NCBI GenBank assembly: GCA_964630455.1 | Contig: CAZVVA010000172.1 | Location: forward strand, 1-8,013 | DNA length: 8,013 bases | Direction of reading: 5' to 3' | From: JAUWMI01 sp964630455 | GTDB taxonomy: Bacteria; Sumerlaeota; Sumerlaeia; MWCT01; JAUWMI01 | Shown: piece after piece, positions 6,013-8,013 of the stretch | Position numbering within the stretch: position 1 is the first letter of the stretch | Layout: each line of letters opens with the position of its first letter | Translations under genes and position numbers: made by a program | The notes under the pieces: model-generated | Databases searched by the model: none | The model's input: the letters and a program-made list of their open reading frames with translations, nothing else | Told to the model about the DNA's origin: nothing

Positions 6013-7215
6013 CTACGAGCCTACTGCTATCGGGAGAATAACCTCCCTCACGACAATTGGTAGTCTCAAACCGGAGCTTGCGTCAAAGGTTAGGGTCACG
6101 CGGTTTCCTTTCTCAATACCCAGTAAGCTCTTCGGAACTGCGAACTCCATGAACGCGCCGTTATGAGCTACGTTCTTACCATCTGCAGCTACATCCACCC
6201 ACATTTCCCGCGTAAATCCTTCCTTATCCTGGCGGACAGCCCGGCACTTAAGAGAGTAGTTGGCCTGCGGCTCACCAACGAACCCGGCGCGCAGCTCAAT
6301 GTTATATTCCGCACCACACAGATAACGGGGGAAGAATATTTCCCCCAGATCGCCAATCCTGTCACCGGTTTCCCACTTGTTATCAACGTCCAGGAAGATG
6401 TCGCCCCACGCGCCATGAAAACTGGCGGGACCGAACCTGGTATTTGTAGTCTTAAAGGGTTCTGCCCACCCTACAACTTCAAACAGAAAGTAAATATAGC
6501 TGTCGTCGATCGCCACTCTGAGACTTTTCAGATCGGGTGAGGCGGCACCGGTTTGGGGACCTGTTATCAGGACGGGGATGTTACTCCAGTCACCGGCTCC
6601 TCCGTCAACGGTAATGGCGGTCTTGAAACTGGACGCAGCTATATCCTGAGGCGTTGCGGGTTGAAGCCATTTTGCCGGATACCCTGCTTCCCTGTTCAGA
6701 ACATTGAAGCTTTCATATTTCTTCTTCAGGCTTGACAGTCTCCCCACCTGAACCATGTCGAAAGGAGGCATCGTATAATTGAACCCGAGTTGGTCCGGTA
6801 CCGAACTTTCTATCGTCATGCCTCCAAGACCAATAGCTTTCAGCAGGGTATCCGGGGTTTTGTATCCTTGTGTTATCCCGTGGATCTGACAACAGAGGCC
6901 CGCGCCGGAGAAACGGAACTTCATTTCGCGAAAGGGCTTCGGGAAAGACGCCTGATCCAGTAAATAAGAGAGATTTGCCTCCTTCTTGATCGCCGCGCCG
7001 GCGCGTTGGCTCTGTTCGTCCATCCAGGCCTGGCCGCGGAGTGCGCGCAGTTCGTCTTCGTAACGCCAGCTCTCGGTTGGCTGCCCCAACATTGTCCTGA
7101 TCTCCGTTTCCGTCTTCCCGAAGTACTGCGCTATGTCGGCTCCTTTCTGCTCTCTCGAAAAGACGACAACGAGAACAACGATGATTATAATAAGTAGTAG
7201 TAGTAACTTCTTCAC
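6013..7215 (-). CDS. Membrane-anchored protein with BamE/SmpA-like segment and CBM9-like domain
   Basis: The product is 400 aa. Residues 4-19 are almost only Leu, Ile and Val after two Lys, giving an N-terminal membrane anchor (or uncleaved signal) with the rest outside the membrane. Residues 32-47 (FGKTETEIRTMLGQPT) resemble the 'G.t..eV...lG.P' motif of BamE/SmpA-type envelope proteins. GYKTPDTLLKAIGLGG (117-132) could be a second, diverged copy. The C-terminal part (about 200-380) reads like a CBM9/DOMON-type beta-sandwich: ITVDGGAGDWSNIP (201-214), LRVAIDDSYIYFLFEVVG (232-249), WGDIFLDVDN (270-279) and the FAVPKSLLG element (358-366). CBM9 domains bind the ends of polysaccharide chains; binding here is inferred. 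The start is GTG at 7215, because AAAGGAG lies 6 nt upstream. The frame stays open to an ATG at 7308, but that 31-residue extension is translated from a repeat. The function is unknown. Confidence 0.8.
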   Translation of the reverse strand: MKKLLLLLIIIIVVLVVVFSREQKGADIAQYFGKTETEIRTMLGQPTESWRYEDELRALRGQAWMDEQSQRAGAAIKKEANLSYLLDQASFPKPFREMKFRFSGAGLCCQIHGITQGYKTPDTLLKAIGLGGMTIESSVPDQLGFNYTMPPFDMVQVGRLSSLKKKYESFNVLNREAGYPAKWLQPATPQDIAASSFKTAITVDGGAGDWSNIPVLITGPQTGAASPDLKSLRVAIDDSYIYFLFEVVGWAEPFKTTNTRFGPASFHGAWGDIFLDVDNKWETGDRIGDLGEIFFPRYLCGAEYNIELRAGFVGEPQANYSLKCRAVRQDKEGFTREMWVDVAADGKNVAHNGAFMEFAVPKSLLGIEKGNRVTLTFDASSGLRLPIVVREVILPIAVGS

Positions 7216-7221
7216 GATTTG

Positions 7222-7228
7222 CTCCTTT
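7222..7228 (-). promoter_or_regulatory. Ribosome binding site fixing the GTG start at 7215
   Basis: On the - strand this reads AAAGGAG, 6 nt before GTG (7215-7213). It decides the start, since otherwise an ATG inside the 70-bp repeat would be chosen and would add a hydrophilic stretch in front of the membrane segment. Confidence 0.8.
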
Positions 7229-7251
7229 GACAAGATGGAGTTATTCAAAGG

Positions 7252-7321
7252 GCGGTTTCGGGGACAGACCACTAAACTCTGTCCCGAGTAGCAAGCCATT
7301 TTGATCAAATTTCGTGGTCTG
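7252..7321. repeat. REP-like 70-bp repeat, copy 2
   Basis: This is the second copy of the element at 3546-3615, in the same + strand orientation. CAGACCAC (7265-7272) pairs perfectly with GTGGTCTG (7314-7321), an 8-bp stem. In copy 1 the corresponding T3564-A3610 pair replaces C7270-G7316, a compensatory change. TCGGGGACA (7258-7266) can instead pair with TGTCCCGA (7280-7287). Adjacent sequence at 7341-7357 holds GTGTCCA twice at exactly 10-bp spacing. The copy lies 37 bp upstream of the 7215 start and so between that gene and any promoter further right. Confidence 0.8.
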
Positions 7322-7431
7322 CCCTAAAATCTCCCCAAATGTGTCCAGAAGTGTCCATTTTTGTTTAACTTTACAGAAACTACGAGGAAGGTTGTTCGAT
7401 GCGTAGAGTATTGAAATTATTGAGAATAAGC

Positions 7432-7509
7432 TGGCGGGAGCGACGGGATTTGAACCCGCGACCTTCGGCGTGACAGGCCGACGTTCTAAACCAGCTGAAC
7501 TACGCCCCC
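7432..7509 (-). tRNA. tRNA-Asp (anticodon GTC)
   Basis: Reading leftward from 7509, the acceptor GGGGGCG pairs with CGCTCCC (one G-U). The D stem is GTTC/GAAC. The anticodon stem TCGGC/GCCGA encloses loop CTGTCAC with anticodon GTC (7474-7472). The T stem is GCGGG/CCCGT around TTCAAAT. The discriminator is G and CCA is encoded. The length is 78 nt including CCA, and all arms are intact. Confidence 0.97.
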
Positions 7510-7626
7510 GCCCTGGATTGAATTACCCGTTTTGCGGAAGTTGTTATATTTCAGTGAGCAGTGCAGTGCGCGCCTTATTGTGGCGCAGCGCCCAACTGCC
7601 TTTTCTTCCCCTATTATCGGCAGTAC

Positions 7627-7702
7627 TGGTGGGCGGGACAGGGTTTGAACCTGCGACCCCCAGCTTGTAAGGCTGATGCTCTCCCAGCTGAGCTACCCGC
7701 CC
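7627..7702 (-). tRNA. tRNA-Val (anticodon TAC)
   Basis: Reading leftward from 7702, the acceptor GGGCGGG pairs perfectly with CCCGCCC. The D stem is GCTC/GAGC. The anticodon stem TCAGC/GCTGG encloses loop CTTACAA with anticodon TAC (7669-7667). The T stem is GCAGG/CCTGT around TTCAAAC. The discriminator is A and CCA is encoded, total 76 nt. It lies 117 bp upstream of tRNA-Asp on the same strand, so the two are probably one transcript from the promoter at 7762-7789. Confidence 0.97.
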
Positions 7703-7761
7703 GTAGGCTTAAATTTCGCTCTCTTCTAATAAGCCAGGACTGCGCAACTACAATATGATTT

Positions 7762-7789
7762 TCTATACCAGAGCACGAGGTGGTGTCAA
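7762..7789 (-). promoter_or_regulatory. Sigma70-type promoter of the tRNA-Val/tRNA-Asp unit
   Basis: On the - strand a perfect TTGACA (7789-7784) is followed after 16 bp by TATAGA (7767-7762, 4 of 6 matches). The expected start near 7755 gives a leader of about 53 nt before tRNA-Val, a normal arrangement for a tRNA precursor. Confidence 0.75.
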
Positions 7790-7835
7790 GGGCTTTTGCG
7801 CAGATTGACGTGCTGGTGCCTTAAAAAGCGCCATG

Positions 7836-7948
7836 GAGCCACAGAGGCACAGAGAACCTCTAAGAGTACATTTCTTGACGATACACCTCAAGTTCACAGG
7901 GGATAATTCCTGAGTCAGTCTCCCTCATTCCCTGTGCCTCTGTGGCTC
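7836..7948. repeat. 113-bp element bounded by 17-bp perfect inverted repeats
   Basis: GAGCCACAGAGGCACAG (7836-7852) is the exact reverse complement of CTGTGCCTCTGTGGCTC (7932-7948). The pairing continues inward past one mismatch for three more bases. The 79 bp between the 17-bp arms contain no frame of note. CACAGAG is repeated at 7840 and 7848, in the style of the short-unit segment at 3031-3060. The element looks like a MITE or REPIN-like unit next to the tRNA promoter. No target-site duplication is evident. Confidence 0.75.
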
Positions 7949-7957
7949 AAATCCTTT

Positions 7958-7977
7958 GGGCGTTCAATTGAACGCCC
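7958..7977. repeat. 20-bp perfect palindrome
   Basis: GGGCGTTCAATTGAACGCCC is perfectly self-complementary with no unpaired centre, 9 bp after the inverted-repeat element. It could be a further small repeat or a protein-binding site. The tail of the window after it (7978-8013) shows nothing recognisable. Confidence 0.7.
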
Positions 7978-8013
7978 CTACTTGCTTTCAAATTGACACA
8001 GCCACTGCTCAGC

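Noticed and set aside
7432..7948. tRNA-associated integration (att) site or genomic island end
   Set aside because: No integrase and no duplicate of a tRNA 3' end is seen; both tRNAs are complete.

Overview
This is a bacterial chromosomal window of roughly half GC content. It looks like an environmental Gram-negative lineage. The grounds are lineage-neutral bacterial tRNAs with encoded CCA, a sigma70-type promoter, Sec signal peptides, a Pro/Thr linker in a secreted enzyme, lone accessory genes rather than operons, and many small structured repeats. The phylum cannot be fixed from the sequence. Secreted proteins with concanavalin-like domains plus PT linkers are common in several candidate or PVC-type lineages, but that is only an impression.

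Layout, left to right. (1) A + strand Gfo/Idh/MocA-family oxidoreductase (177-1184). Its Rossmann and EKP motifs are intact, but Arg replaces the usual catalytic His. (2) A convergent - strand secreted protein of 316 aa with a concanavalin/LamG-like domain (1273-2223); a hairpin with a T-rich tail at 1215-1241 ends it. (3) A - strand remnant of a peroxiredoxin that lacks its peroxidatic half (2319-2570), and a doubtful 62-aa ORF (2661-2849). (4) A gene-poor stretch (2850-3208) holding a dispersed-repeat-like segment, then a 13-bp palindrome and a TTGACA promoter in front of a 102-aa winged-helix protein (3209-3517). (5) A REP-like 70-bp repeat, then a 743-aa secreted N-acyl-D-amino-acid deacylase-type amidohydrolase, joined through a PT linker to an N-terminal concanavalin-like domain (3646-5877). 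(6) A convergent - strand 400-aa membrane-anchored protein with a BamE/SmpA-like segment and a CBM9-like C-terminal domain (6013-7215). A second copy of the 70-bp repeat lies just upstream of its start. (7) tRNA-Val(TAC) and tRNA-Asp(GTC) on the - strand behind one promoter. (8) A small element bounded by long inverted repeats (7836-7948) and a 20-bp perfect palindrome (7958-7977).

Functional picture. Three of the five well-supported protein genes encode exported or membrane-anchored products with predicted glycan-binding-type beta-sandwich domains. The region therefore looks devoted to the cell surface or envelope, with a peptide/amino-acyl amidohydrolase as the one clear enzyme outside the cytoplasm. 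The genes are mostly single transcription units in alternating directions, so no multi-gene pathway can be argued. I did not find a convincing new defence or mobile system. The most noteworthy items are the covarying repeat pair, the chimeric deacylase, the missing catalytic His in the oxidoreductase, and the chimeric BamE-like/CBM9-like protein.
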